From: Paenibacillus xylanivorans
GTDB taxonomy: Bacteria; Bacillota; Bacilli; Paenibacillales; Paenibacillaceae
Assembly (NCBI RefSeq): GCF_001280595.1
Contig: NZ_LITU01000036.1
Span: 55,020 to 119,019 of the forward strand
Direction: 5' to 3'
DNA length: 64,000 bases
In this document: positions 10,333-19,252 of the stretch, in pieces
Numbering within the stretch: the first letter of the stretch is position 1
How the letters are laid out: each line of letters starts with the position of its first letter
Program-made: the position numbers and the translations under genes
Notes under the pieces: generated by a model
What the model was told of the DNA's origin: nothing
Database searches by the model: none
What the model saw: the letters and a program-made list of their open reading frames with translations, nothing else

Positions 10333-10339
10333 AGATCGC

Positions 10340-10377
10340 AAAAAAAAGCAAGCCTCTTGATTCAAGAAGACTTGCTT
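10340..10377 (-). terminator. Terminator of the small CxxC gene
   Basis: AAGCAAG pairs with CTTGCTT across an 18-base loop that itself can pair (TCTTGA/TCAAGA); eight T follow on the minus strand. Confidence 0.8.
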
Positions 10378-10407
10378 GTATTAGGATAATCTATGGACCT
10401 CACGCTA

Positions 10408-10632
10408 TTAAGAGGCGCAACCCTCACAGGCAACATAGTTGTCGCCAACCTGTTTGCTAATCGCGATCAGATCGCCCAGCTTGATATCTTCTTCACCTGT
10501 AAATTCAAGATCAGCGATACGTGCAACGATCAGAGCAGCCGCTTCTTCCTTGCTTGTTGCCATTTGGCTGAATTCAGACTTTTCGCCTGTGGAAATGACC
10601 TCATATAAATACGTATATCTTAAAGTTTCCAT
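10408..10632 (-). CDS. Small 74-residue protein with C-terminal CxxC
   Basis: An acidic protein of unknown function. The ribosome site GGAAGGAG precedes the ATG and a terminator follows, so it is a genuine single gene. It begins METLRYTYLYEVIS and ends DNYVACEGCAS; the terminal Cys-x2-Cys could bind metal or be redox-active. The rest has the pattern of a small alpha/beta fold (helix SKEEAAALIVARIADL). It lies just upstream of the lipL stop region but on the same strand and downstream of lipL, so it may share transcripts with it. Confidence 0.65.
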   Translation of the reverse strand: METLRYTYLYEVISTGEKSEFSQMATSKEEAAALIVARIADLEFTGEEDIKLGDLIAISKQVGDNYVACEGCAS

Positions 10633-10702
10633 GTAGACACTCTCCTTCCGAAATCACATCATATCATCTCTATTACCCAATTCCAAGTCCAAGCTTCTGA
10701 AC

Positions 10703-11557
10703 CTAATCGTAACGCAGTTTCATCTGCTCAGCCGTCCGTCTGACAGCTTCCCGATCCACAGTCAACACTCGGCTCGTCTCCGCCAGAGGAAAGCGCTGAC
10801 GCAGTGTACGTACCAGCGAGGCTGTATAAGCCGCAGTAGAAGGGACACCTGCCAATTCCTGCAAACTTGCCATCGTACCGGGCCGAACATCCGGATAACC
10901 CTCGCTAGCACCGTCTGCTGCGTCCTGATAGAACTTACGCACATCTGCTGCCAGTTGGTCTCCACGTCCCTCCACGATGATAAAGGCAGTAATAATATAA
11001 GCCTTGGCCTGTCTGCGCTGGGCAATACCACAGAATTTCAGTCCACCCACACTGACATCATAATCGCCTGGACAGAAGGCGCCTTCGATCTCCCCCGTAC
11101 GTGCCTGTCTCGACCATGGTGCTAGCGATTCAGCGATCAGTGAGGCCATCTCCCGGAAATCATCGTGAATATTAATGGCACGCCCCGGGTTGGGCAGAAT
11201 CAAAGACACGTTAACTACCCCTGGATTCAGGGGAACTGCTGCGCCACCGGATGGACGAACACAGACCGCTGTTCCTTGGCTTCTAATGCGTTCCATGGCT
11301 TCTACTGCCTGTGGCAGCCTCCTGTCCCGCAGTCCCGCTACAAAGGCATCTGGATGCCGCCAAATGTGAGCAACGGGCAACTGACCTTCTCCCACTTGGC
11401 GGCACATAACTTCTTCCCAGGCAAATGCTTCAAGCACACTGCTTCCGTGCCGCAGCAGCGGTGTCTCCCAAATCTGTAGACGCAATGAATGATCCAGCTG
11501 CAACTGCTTCTCTGCTACCGGCGATCCGGGTTGATCTGAATTGGACGATACACTCAT
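10703..11557 (-). CDS. lipL: Octanoyl-[GcvH]:protein N-octanoyltransferase LipL
   Basis: A 284-residue lipoate/octanoate transferase that moves octanoyl groups from the glycine-cleavage H protein to E2 subunits. The catalytic cysteine is in EGAFCPGDYDVSVGG at about residue 165, as in Bacillus LipL, followed by FCGIAQRR. RPSGGAAVPLNPGVVNVSL is the substrate-binding loop. The start has GGAGGCTATCTTAT before ATG. A plain lipoate-protein ligase is less likely because the PGDYD cysteine signature is specific for this amidotransferase group. Confidence 0.85.
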   Translation of the reverse strand: MSVSSNSDQPGSPVAEKQLQLDHSLRLQIWETPLLRHGSSVLEAFAWEEVMCRQVGEGQLPVAHIWRHPDAFVAGLRDRRLPQAVEAMERIRSQGTAVCVRPSGGAAVPLNPGVVNVSLILPNPGRAINIHDDFREMASLIAESLAPWSRQARTGEIEGAFCPGDYDVSVGGLKFCGIAQRRQAKAYIITAFIIVEGRGDQLAADVRKFYQDAADGASEGYPDVRPGTMASLQELAGVPSTAAYTASLVRTLRQRFPLAETSRVLTVDREAVRRTAEQMKLRYD

Positions 11558-11648
11558 ATAAGATAGCCTCCGACTAAACTAATCTAGATGAATTGAAGTG
11601 TTGCGTAATCCTTATGTATCACCTTGTGTGAATGCAAAAGTAATATAT

Positions 11649-11683
11649 AAATAAGCCGGTTCCCCAAGGAACACGGCTTATTT
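11649..11683 (-). terminator. Terminator downstream of folE
   Basis: AAATAAGCCGGTTCC pairs with GGAACaCGGCTTATTT. It can act in both directions; it lies about 130 bases beyond the folE stop. Confidence 0.65.
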
Positions 11684-11815
11684 ATGAAAGCTTCCTTTGG
11701 CACAAGCATCTATTCTGCCATTTGAGATCCAGCAAATTGCCGAACGGAAACAACATGATGGTGCCAAAAGAATTCAATGCTTCTGGCTTGTCCAACGAGT
11801 GGAATGAGCCCATTC

Positions 11816-12409
11816 TTAATCTTTCACCAGCGAAAGGAACTCGGCACGCTGTGCCGGATTTTCACGGAAAGAACCACGTACAGCAGACGTTACCGTCTTG
11901 CTGCCCGGCTTCTTCACGCCGCGGGAACACATGCACAAGTGCTCGCCTTCCACGACGACCATGACACCGTTCGGCTCTACCGCTTCAGTCAGAATATCGG
12001 CGATCTGTGAGGTAATGCGCTCCTGAACCTGCAGGCGGCGGGTAACCGCCTCCACCAGACGGGCCATTTTGCTCAGTCCCACAATCTTGCCGCTCGGTAC
12101 ATATCCAATGTGCACCTTGCCGAAGAAAGGCGCCATGTGGTGTTCACACTGGCTGTAATAGACAATGTCCTTCACAATAACCAGTTCTTCATGATTCTCG
12201 TTAAACGTAACACCAAGTACATCGCGCGGGTCCACTTCATACCCGCCAAAAATCTCTTCATACATCCGGGTTACGCGTGCAGGCGTTTCAATCAGCCCTT
12301 CCCGCGTACTATCCTCACCGATCAAATTCAGGATCTGCTCAATGTGATACTCGATCTTCTCCCGATTGTCGGATACTTTCGAATTCAAATAATCTTTAAC
12401 GCCAGCCAC
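11816..12409 (-). CDS. folE: GTP cyclohydrolase I
   Basis: A 197-residue enzyme that converts GTP to dihydroneopterin triphosphate, the first step of folate synthesis. The zinc ligands are visible in QCEHHMAPFFGKVHIGY and CMCSRGV. TSAVRGSF near the end is conserved. I chose the GTG at 12409 because AAAGGAGG lies 9 bases upstream; an in-frame ATG at 12436 lies before that site and adds MWFERRRSA. No other folate gene is adjacent. Confidence 0.96.
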   Translation of the reverse strand: MAGVKDYLNSKVSDNREKIEYHIEQILNLIGEDSTREGLIETPARVTRMYEEIFGGYEVDPRDVLGVTFNENHEELVIVKDIVYYSQCEHHMAPFFGKVHIGYVPSGKIVGLSKMARLVEAVTRRLQVQERITSQIADILTEAVEPNGVMVVVEGEHLCMCSRGVKKPGSKTVTSAVRGSFRENPAQRAEFLSLVKD

Positions 12410-12586
12410 TGCCGAACGCCTCCTTTCGAACCACATGCTGTAAGCAGCTATTCACTTCAGCATTATGCATAATTCGATTCTAACCGCTCCCGGGTATAAT
12501 ATATAGACGAATAAAACCATTTCGATCTATACATTGATGATTGGAAGTCGCTCTTTTGATTTATGCAAAATGCTCGCTCACTGCTA

Positions 12587-12850
12587 TTATTTTCGGCGGC
12601 CCGAGTTTTTACGCGCAGGATGTTGCCCCGGCTGAGGCATCTTCGCGCCAGGCTGCTGGTTCTTCATCATCTGCTGGGCGCGCTGCATTTGCTTGCCATT
12701 CAGGTTATAACCCATTTGCTTCGCCATCTTCTGGAGCATGTCGGGATCACTTTGCATTTTCTCAAGCTGTTTCCGCAAGTAGTATACTCCAATGAAAAAT
12801 CCTCCGACCAGACCAACAACCAATGTAATAATCGGTATTGCTATTTCCAT
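12587..12850 (-). CDS. YneF-like (UPF0154) small membrane protein
   Basis: An 87-residue protein with one N-terminal membrane helix (IPIITLVVGLVGGFFIGVYY) and a basic cytoplasmic tail. The phrase MLQKMAKQMGYNLNGKQMQRA matches the UPF0154 family (in parts: MLQKMAKQMG, GKQMQRAQQMM). The role of the family is unknown. The tail is extended by a Pro/Gln/Lys-rich stretch (PGAKMPQPGQHPARK) compared with the ~72-residue Bacillus protein. A GAGGTG site precedes the ATG. Confidence 0.85.
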   Translation of the reverse strand: MEIAIPIITLVVGLVGGFFIGVYYLRKQLEKMQSDPDMLQKMAKQMGYNLNGKQMQRAQQMMKNQQPGAKMPQPGQHPARKNSGRRK

Positions 12851-13073
12851 CTCTTAGACACCTCTGTATGCAATCTAAAAAGCCTGATGATCCGTGTCAG
12901 CACATGATGTTAAGCGCTCACGATGCAAACATGACACGAACCGGATTTCCTGAAAGCTATCATAGCATTTCCGCACGCCTTGAGCAAACGGATTTTCCAG
13001 CTAACTGCTGAATTTAACATCCAGGAAACAGATAGAAAACATTCAGTAAATATCTCAGTAACATCCGTTTAAG

Positions 13074-14105
13074 TTACATCAGTACCGCCTCTATGAAAAC
13101 GGTTGTATGCTGAGCCAAATCCACTTCAATCACATCCAGATCATAACGTGTACTGCCACGTGCAACCCGGATGACCGGCCTGCCAGGCAATCCCCGGTGC
13201 TGACGCACAATGACTCCTGTCTCTCTGGTAGACAATCGAACTGCTGTTCCATTCGGATAAACGGATACACTCCGATTGAATTCGATCAGAATATCACGGT
13301 CCAGCTTCGTGCCAGACATCGCCATCATTTCTTCGCAGGCCTCATGTGGCAGCATACTTCGACCCGAAAGGCCATTGATCAGATTATCATACGTGTTAGC
13401 TGCACTGACGATTCTGGCGAACAGATGAATGTCTTTCCCCTTGACACCTCTCGGCAGTCCCGAGCCATCCACATGCTCATGATGCTGCAGAGCCGTATGT
13501 GCCACAAGCAGATTGAACTCCCGTTTCGACTTGATCAATTCGAACCCTTTCCACGTGTGATGCAGGGAAGAATTCGCTGCGGAACCGCTGCCTGGCGGCT
13601 CACCCACTTTGCCGATGTCATGCAATAGGGCTCCAACGGCCAGATCCTTGAGCTGCGCATAGTTAAGCCCCAGATTCAGACCAATGACAGAAGACAGCAA
13701 ACATACATTCATGGCGTGAACATACTGTGCGTTATCTTTGGTCCGAATATCTGTGAGCTGGACAAGCAGTTCACGCCCGTTCAGAACATCGTTCAACAAT
13801 TTATCTATGCTGATGGCGACCTTCTTTGGGCTCCAATCCTTCCCGGAACGGATAGATTCAAGCGTGACACTCATTTCATTAATTACTGCCTTTTTCGTGG
13901 CTTCATCCAGAATGTCTTCTGTATCCACATCTTTATACGCTTCATCCTGGATGTACAGCATGGTCACGCCAATACGCTTCAGCGTATTAACCATAAATAC
14001 GGTGAGCTGGACTCCGGCAGACAGCAATACCGTGCCGTTGCCGGAATATATTGTTTTGCCCAGAAGCTCCCCCGCCTCCACACTCTCCACGTCAACATAC
14101 TTCAT
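13074..14105 (-). CDS. HD-GYP domain phosphodiesterase
   Basis: A 343-residue protein with an HD-GYP domain that probably hydrolyses cyclic di-nucleotides. LLHDIGK near residue 160 is the HD metal site; HHEHVDGSGLPRG at about residue 208 is the family's HHE-DG-GYP region, with GSGLP in place of GYP-type sequence. The ~120 residues before it contain a short sensor-like segment. The start lies 15 bases beyond the stop of the QueG-alkyltransferase gene, with GGGGGAC as its ribosome site, so the two are co-transcribed. No receiver or membrane segment is visible. Confidence 0.88.
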   Translation of the reverse strand: MKYVDVESVEAGELLGKTIYSGNGTVLLSAGVQLTVFMVNTLKRIGVTMLYIQDEAYKDVDTEDILDEATKKAVINEMSVTLESIRSGKDWSPKKVAISIDKLLNDVLNGRELLVQLTDIRTKDNAQYVHAMNVCLLSSVIGLNLGLNYAQLKDLAVGALLHDIGKVGEPPGSGSAANSSLHHTWKGFELIKSKREFNLLVAHTALQHHEHVDGSGLPRGVKGKDIHLFARIVSAANTYDNLINGLSGRSMLPHEACEEMMAMSGTKLDRDILIEFNRSVSVYPNGTAVRLSTRETGVIVRQHRGLPGRPVIRVARGSTRYDLDVIEVDLAQHTTVFIEAVLM

Positions 14106-14120
14106 GAACGTCCCCCGCTC

Positions 14121-15962
14121 TTACGATTGCTGCTCCAATGTGAGCAATTGCTCTTTGGTTTGCAGACCGCCTACATAACCCACCAGGGTTCCATCTTTAC
14201 CGCTGATGCGGTGACAGGGAATAATAATCGGAATCGGATTTTTGCTAATCGCATCCAGAACTGCTCGAACAGCTTTGGGCCTGCCGATGATTTCCGCAAC
14301 CTGTTGGTGTGTTGAGGCCTCTCCATAAGATATATCGGACAGGACTTGCCATACTTGTAGCTGGAATGGTGTTCCCAACAAATCGAGCTTCAGTTCAAAC
14401 GCTTTTCGTTCTCCTGCAAAATACTGCTTCAACTGCTGTGCAGCTTCATTCAGCTTCTCTTCATTTTTCTCATATCGATATTCGCCAATCCAGGTACGGG
14501 CCCATTGTTGCAGATGCGCCTCGCGCACATGGAAAGCACCAAAATCAATATGACACAGGCCCTTTTCCGTAGCACAGAGCGTAAGTGTTCCGATCGGTGT
14601 TAGCACCTCATCGTAATATACGGGCGTACCATGCAGGCCTGTAACGGCTGAAGGTTTCCATGCTGCAGCTTCCGGTTTGACAGGCTCTGTCGTCTGCCCG
14701 TTTTCCTGTTCGGATGTCTCATTCTGTTCCTTCTGACCCTCAGGCTTATTGTTGCTCGTTTGCTCTGCCTGAGGCTTATCGGGTAAGGTCTCGGACGAAC
14801 TCAGTCGTTCCTTGGCCTTCTGCAGCATGCTTAGCACGTTCCCATCTTGTTCGTTAGCGGCAGCTTCCCCAATGGCTCTCATTGCGTCTTCTCCTCCAAT
14901 TCTGCTCAGCGCCCAAGCTGCAGTTCCCCGCAGCTCGGGACGCGGATCACGCTTCAGTACCTCCGTTAGTTTCGGTACAGCGGTTTTGTCTTTGAAATTG
15001 CCCAGGGCAATCACGGCGTTGCGCTGGATTGGCTTCTTACCCCGCCAAGCGGCGGAGCTTTGGCCGAAGCGCTCTTTGAATTCACGGTTACCGATGTCAA
15101 GCAGCGGTATCAGCAAAGGTTTTACAATCTCCGGATCGGGATGAAACTCGGGATGGTGGTCCCAGTTTTTACCCCGATTCTTCGGACAGACAATCTGACA
15201 GGTATCACAACCGTACAGACGATTGCCAATTTTCAGCATAAATTCTTCATCCACGAACCCTTTCGTCTGGGTCACAAACGAAATGCAACGCTGTGCATTC
15301 AGCTGTCCCGGTCCCACCAATGCTCCTGTTGGACAGGCATCAATACACTTCGTACATTCACCACAGTCCTCGGTCACCGGGTTATCTGGCTGAAACGGAA
15401 TATTGGTTACCAGTTCGCCTAGAAAGATCCATGAACCGAATTTGGGCGATATAATGGCACAGTTCTTGGCACTGAATCCAATCCCCGCACGCTGGGAAAC
15501 AGCTCGGTCCACCAATGCCCCCGTGTCTACCATACTTTCGATCATGGCTTCAGGTACGCGCTCACGTATAAAATGAACCAGCTTGTCCATCGCAGCACGC
15601 AGAACTTGGTGATAATCCTGACCCCAAGCGGAACGTGCCATAATACCACGGTATGCGCCCGGCTCCGACTTCGGCGGATTGATCATCTTCGAAGGATAAG
15701 CCACGGCAATCGCAATGAGCGAAGCAGACTCGCCGTCCTTCAACTCTGGACGCACCCTTTTTTCAATATCAGGCTCCTCAAATCCGGATTCAAATCCTTT
15801 AGCTCGATGTTGCTCCAATATGGATTTCAATGTCACGAAAGGCTCTGCCGAAGCAAACCCAATATCATCAATGCCCATCTCAGGAGCAGCTGCCTTAATC
15901 TCTTGTTTTAACTTCTCCCATACAGCTGCTGCCTTGGCTGCTCCGGTCTGTACGCTCGTCAT
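14121..15962 (-). CDS. queG: Epoxyqueuosine reductase QueG fused to O6-alkylguanine-DNA alkyltransferase
   Basis: A 613-residue fusion. Residues 1 to ~385 are QueG, which completes queuosine in tRNA: two 4Fe-4S clusters are supplied by CGECTKCIDACPTGAL and CDTCQIVCPKN, and the end has HEAT-like repeats (VPKLTEVLKRDPRPELRG). A ~55-residue Glu/Gln/Ser/Pro-rich linker follows. From ~440 to the end is a methylated-DNA-cysteine methyltransferase with the active-site IPCHRI at about residue 583 and the DNA-binding RPKAVRAV. The start is an ATG after AGAGGGA; codons up to 16019 lie upstream of that site. The reading frame is continuous, with no sign of a frameshift joining two genes. Confidence 0.92.
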   Translation of the reverse strand: MTSVQTGAAKAAAVWEKLKQEIKAAAPEMGIDDIGFASAEPFVTLKSILEQHRAKGFESGFEEPDIEKRVRPELKDGESASLIAIAVAYPSKMINPPKSEPGAYRGIMARSAWGQDYHQVLRAAMDKLVHFIRERVPEAMIESMVDTGALVDRAVSQRAGIGFSAKNCAIISPKFGSWIFLGELVTNIPFQPDNPVTEDCGECTKCIDACPTGALVGPGQLNAQRCISFVTQTKGFVDEEFMLKIGNRLYGCDTCQIVCPKNRGKNWDHHPEFHPDPEIVKPLLIPLLDIGNREFKERFGQSSAAWRGKKPIQRNAVIALGNFKDKTAVPKLTEVLKRDPRPELRGTAAWALSRIGGEDAMRAIGEAAANEQDGNVLSMLQKAKERLSSSETLPDKPQAEQTSNNKPEGQKEQNETSEQENGQTTEPVKPEAAAWKPSAVTGLHGTPVYYDEVLTPIGTLTLCATEKGLCHIDFGAFHVREAHLQQWARTWIGEYRYEKNEEKLNEAAQQLKQYFAGERKAFELKLDLLGTPFQLQVWQVLSDISYGEASTHQQVAEIIGRPKAVRAVLDAISKNPIPIIIPCHRISGKDGTLVGYVGGLQTKEQLLTLEQQS

Positions 15963-16139
15963 ATCTATTCCCTCTCTTCTTCCAACGCTAATTCCGCAAA
16001 TAGTGAACGCCCGCCTCAATGGGGAGGACAGGCGCTGATTTCGATATACAAGTCGGACATACCGGAGCTAAAATAAAACCGTCTATATCGTTTAACGCAA
16101 AATGCAGCGTGAAGTTGTTGTCCTTGCCCTGCTAACATT

Positions 16140-16745
16140 TTACAGTTTTCTGATTTCCGAGAACGGCCAAAAAATAAACTCCGCCCTGCCTACAATTTCA
16201 CTGGATGTAATGCTTCCAAACACACGGCTATCCTTGCTCTTGCCTTCATGACGGTTATCTCCCATCACAAAGTAATGATCCGCTTCAAGCGTAATCGGTC
16301 CAAAATCAGGGTCCTGGACCTCCGTATCCGTGTACGTTTCCGCTTGCTGCTCCCCATTCACAAATAGATGGTGATCCCGTACTTCAACCGTATCTCCGGG
16401 AAGTCCGACAATCCGTTTGACCAGAAAATCTTTTTTCTCCACATCTTCGCTTGGATCACGAAGCACAATGACATCCGATCGGGACGGTGTCCCAAAATCA
16501 TATACAATTTTATTCACAAACAGACGGTCCCGCTCCACCAGCGTTGGCTGCATGGATTGACCTTTGACCATCGAAAGATTAAATACAAACAGGTTCAGCA
16601 GCATCATGATCACAAAAGCAATCACAATGGTTTTCACCCAGTCCCAAAGCTCTGCACCCCAGGATTTTCCCGGTTGATCAGGCACTCCTGGCCCGTTTCG
16701 TTCCTTGGAAGCCACATGCTCCGTTGAAAGGTTATTGGAGTTCAA
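16140..16745 (-). CDS. lepB: Type I signal peptidase
   Basis: A 201-residue membrane protease that removes signal peptides from secreted proteins. A single N-terminal membrane helix (IVIAFVIMMLLNLFVFNL) is followed by the catalytic serine in GQSMQPTL (about residue 64) and the general-base lysine in DFLVKRIVGLPGD (about residue 106). GDNRHEGKSKDSR is the conserved box E. The size and single anchor match SipS-type enzymes of Gram-positive bacteria. The start is TTG with GAGGTG five bases upstream. No substrate gene is adjacent. Confidence 0.95.
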   Translation of the reverse strand: MNSNNLSTEHVASKERNGPGVPDQPGKSWGAELWDWVKTIVIAFVIMMLLNLFVFNLSMVKGQSMQPTLVERDRLFVNKIVYDFGTPSRSDVIVLRDPSEDVEKKDFLVKRIVGLPGDTVEVRDHHLFVNGEQQAETYTDTEVQDPDFGPITLEADHYFVMGDNRHEGKSKDSRVFGSITSSEIVGRAEFIFWPFSEIRKL

Positions 16746-17170
16746 AGAGACACCTCGTTTATCAATTTTGTTAGAAAAACGTCTATCGATGTACTTTCAA
16801 GGGAGAAAGACCACATATAGTGAAAGTTTCTCTTAAAAATATCAGGAAGCTGGCGCTCCATGTTTATATGTTCTGATATTACCAAAATCGAGTGATCGTA
16901 ATCCTTTTAATTCTACTTCATTTGCAAGGGTGAAACAATTGGTTATGAGCACCAATACACCTGGAAAGGTGGATAACACTGCGAATAAAGCTTTTAAAAC
17001 AGGGAACCAAGTTAGAAAGTGATGGGGTTCAGAAGATGCAGGAACAGGGGAATAATCAGTGGATAGCACCCATATAAATAGAAAGGCATATCCCTGGCGT
17101 CGTTACACGCTGAAGAGATACGCCTAATATGAAATGAAGATCTGTTATATTTCTTTATTAACCATACAAA
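16746..17170. other. Intergenic region with no supported gene
   Basis: 425 bases between lepB and the GNAT gene. Short frames exist on both strands (for example 16842-17069 minus and a 60-codon frame on plus ending at 17023) but lack ribosome sites and family motifs; either may be a gene remnant. No hairpin of note is seen. Confidence 0.4.
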
Positions 17171-17596
17171 CTAAGCTTTTGACAAAATACTGAGTTTCTG
17201 GAAAGCGCTCATAATCTGATTGGCACCGTAACCCATTGCTTCATACAGAGGCATGGCTACTTTGTTGTGCTCATCACCCGCCACCCATATTTGACTGACT
17301 TTACGCTGCTGGAACCTTTGTTCCATGGCCTCGACAAGTTTTTTGCCGACTCCGCGGCGACGATAGTCTGGATGGACCGCAATACGATAGATGCATCCCT
17401 GGTTGTGATCAATCGTGCCGATCAAAGCGCCGACGAGGTCTCCCTCTTCTTCCGCAACCATGATCAGGTCAGAATCCCATGACAATTGACGGGCAAACGG
17501 GCCCATCGTGTTCTCATAACACTCTTCCGATAGTGCAACCTGGAGAAGCTCCGTCATCTGGCTTGCATCACTCAACTGAAAGGAACGAACGTGCAT
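17171..17596 (-). CDS. GNAT-family N-acetyltransferase
   Basis: A 141-residue single-domain acetyltransferase. IYRIAVHPDYRRRGVGKKLV is the acetyl-CoA binding motif A (about residues 70-90), and WVAGDEHNKVAMPLYEAMGY is motif B. The substrate cannot be predicted. AAGGGAGAT precedes the ATG. It stands alone between lepB and sodA. Confidence 0.88.
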   Translation of the reverse strand: MHVRSFQLSDASQMTELLQVALSEECYENTMGPFARQLSWDSDLIMVAEEEGDLVGALIGTIDHNQGCIYRIAVHPDYRRRGVGKKLVEAMEQRFQQRKVSQIWVAGDEHNKVAMPLYEAMGYGANQIMSAFQKLSILSKA

Positions 17597-18133
17597 GTCT
17601 TAAATCTCCCTTTTCGTTAGCTTAGATGAGGTTTTACAAAAAGGGGTTCCCCTTTTTACCAAAAACCCAATGTTCATATAATGACAAAAAACGAGAAAAT
17701 ACCGCTTCTCCGTCAATTAAACCATACTTTACGCCATAAAACACGCATTTTCTTTTGAAAGCGCTTAATTGTAACCGTTTACATCCGAATATTAAACTTT
17801 TCCTCTATTCAAACCTCCAAAATCACATAAATAGTTTCATAATGGGTAAAATATGTTTGTTATCTCTGATCCATGAATGGATTAACGTCTGGGGGGACTT
17901 AATAAACAAAAATGTTGCTTAATTAGCCCGGATGCGGTTTAATATTAGTGACAAGGGTATTATTACATAGGTACCTGGGCAATTTGCATAAATCCTCTGA
18001 GCGACTTTCACTCAGCAAGATATAGATCGAAGTGAACCTATTCGTCTAGAACTTGTCCCGGAAGCGATTCGAATTGAATTATGCAAAATGCTGACCTTAA
18101 CAAAAATTCAAAAATCTCAGGAGGTATTTCACT
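17597..18133. other. 537-base region upstream of sodA
   Basis: No gene is supported. It includes two abutting catabolite-responsive-element candidates (17756-17783) and AT-rich sequence before the sodA ribosome site. The distance to sodA leaves room for an unrecognised leader RNA. Confidence 0.4.
17756..17783. promoter_or_regulatory. Two abutting cre-like sites
   Basis: TGAAAGCGCTTAAT at 17756 and TGTAACCGTTTACA at 17770 lie end to end. The second matches the CcpA consensus TGWNANCGNTNWCA at every position; the first matches the 5' half and core. They lie about 350 bases upstream of sodA and 160 bases upstream of the divergent GNAT gene. Confidence 0.5.
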
Positions 18134-18745
18134 ATGACTTTTCAATTACCAGCACTTCCTTACGCTAACGACGCACTGGAACCACATATTGATGCGCAAA
18201 CAATGGAAATCCACCACGATCGCCATCACAATACTTACGTAACGAACTTGAACGCAGCTCTGGAAAGCGCTCCTGAACTGCAAGGTAAAAGCTTGGAAGA
18301 TCTGATTGCTAACTTGGACAGCGTACCTGAAGGCATCCGCACAGCGGTTCGCAACAATGGTGGCGGACATGCTAACCACAGCCTGTTCTGGGAAATCATT
18401 GGACCTAACGGCGGCGGCGCTCCTACTGGCGACATCGCAGCAGCAATCGATAGCGAACTGGGTGGCTTTGACAAATTCAAAGAAGATTTTGCAAAAGCAG
18501 CTACAACTCGTTTCGGTTCCGGCTGGGCTTGGCTCGTAGTTGGCAAAGATGGCAAATTGTCCATCACTAGCACACCTAACCAAGACAGCCCTCTCTTCGA
18601 AGGTCTGACTCCGGTTCTGGGTCTGGATGTATGGGAGCACGCTTACTACCTGAAATATCAAAACAAACGTCCTGACTACATCGGCGCTTTCTGGAATGTA
18701 ATCAACTGGGACGAAGTAAACAAACGTTACGCTGCAGCGAAATAA
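18134..18745 (+). CDS. sodA: Superoxide dismutase (Mn type)
   Basis: A 203-residue cytoplasmic enzyme that dismutates superoxide. Metal ligands are in [23 protein letters not shown] and [25 protein letters not shown] and GSGWAWLV are of the manganese-preferring type. AGGAGGT precedes the ATG. The codon choice is highly biased, as in strongly expressed genes. A strong terminator follows. It is a normal stand-alone SOD, unlike the DUF2935 fusion at 8948. Confidence 0.97.
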   Translation: MTFQLPALPYANDALEPHIDAQTMEIHHDRHHNTYVTNLNAALESAPELQGKSLEDLIANLDSVPEGIRTAVRNNGGGHANHSLFWEIIGPNGGGAPTGDIAAAIDSELGGFDKFKEDFAKAATTRFGSGWAWLVVGKDGKLSITSTPNQDSPLFEGLTPVLGLDVWEHAYYLKYQNKRPDYIGAFWNVINWDEVNKRYAAAK

Positions 18746-18762
18746 GACTGCTGGCATAATAG

Positions 18763-18804
18763 AAGAGCCTGACTCGGTCAACGCGACCGGATCAGGCTCT
18801 TTTT
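18763..18804 (+). terminator. sodA terminator
   Basis: AAGAGCCTGA pairs with TCAGGCTCTT, with an inner GGTC/GACC stem; T run follows. Confidence 0.92.
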
Positions 18805-18922
18805 AGTTATTTAGGATGCTTAAATGCAAACATACATATATCCTTACCTTCATCACTCTATCCCACTAACCCTCTATATCCCTCGTAAGGACGGGGTTAC
18901 ACCACTTCGCACTTGAACGATC

Positions 18923-19114
18923 TAACGAACCGCGGAAGCCCTATTAGCTATAAATTCCACAGACTGGAGATGTAACGAACTATAGAGACGCTATTTCATA
19001 AGGATGTGCACTATTATACTGTTTCCACCGTTTTATACTTGAATAACGTCGGTCAGGTTCGTTAAAACTTCAAACCCTACGTTATCTGCGTTATAGAGTC
19101 TGTAGGATTCGTTA
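18923..19114. repeat. Four-unit inverted intergenic repeat, copy B
   Basis: Units at 18923-18946 and 18973-18996 read on plus; 19041-19064 and 19091-19114 read on minus. Start-to-start spacing is 50 bases in both pairs. Each begins TAACGAA and ends near CTATT/GTTATT. Outside the 24-bp unit the 26-base spacer of this copy also resembles that of copy A (for example GCTATAAATTCCACAG against GCTGTAATTTGCAAAG). The span of 192 bp is the same as in copy A at 3630. It lies between the converging sodA and mutY genes. Confidence 0.75.
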
Positions 19115-19252
19115 GCGCTGTGAGTTAGGTGCCCTTTCCAATTAACCGTCTTTTTGGCGTTCATGGGAGAGACAGCTTCTTTCAGGCGCAGGCACAAGCT
19201 CTGCTTCATCAGGCTGGTTTTGCACTCATTTATTAAGATGCATATATCAGGT

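Noticed and set aside
16842..17069. 75-codon frame on the minus strand with a hydrophobic middle
   Set aside because: Starts with GTG without a ribosome site, no family pattern, and the opposite strand has an equally long frame; kept only as a possible remnant.
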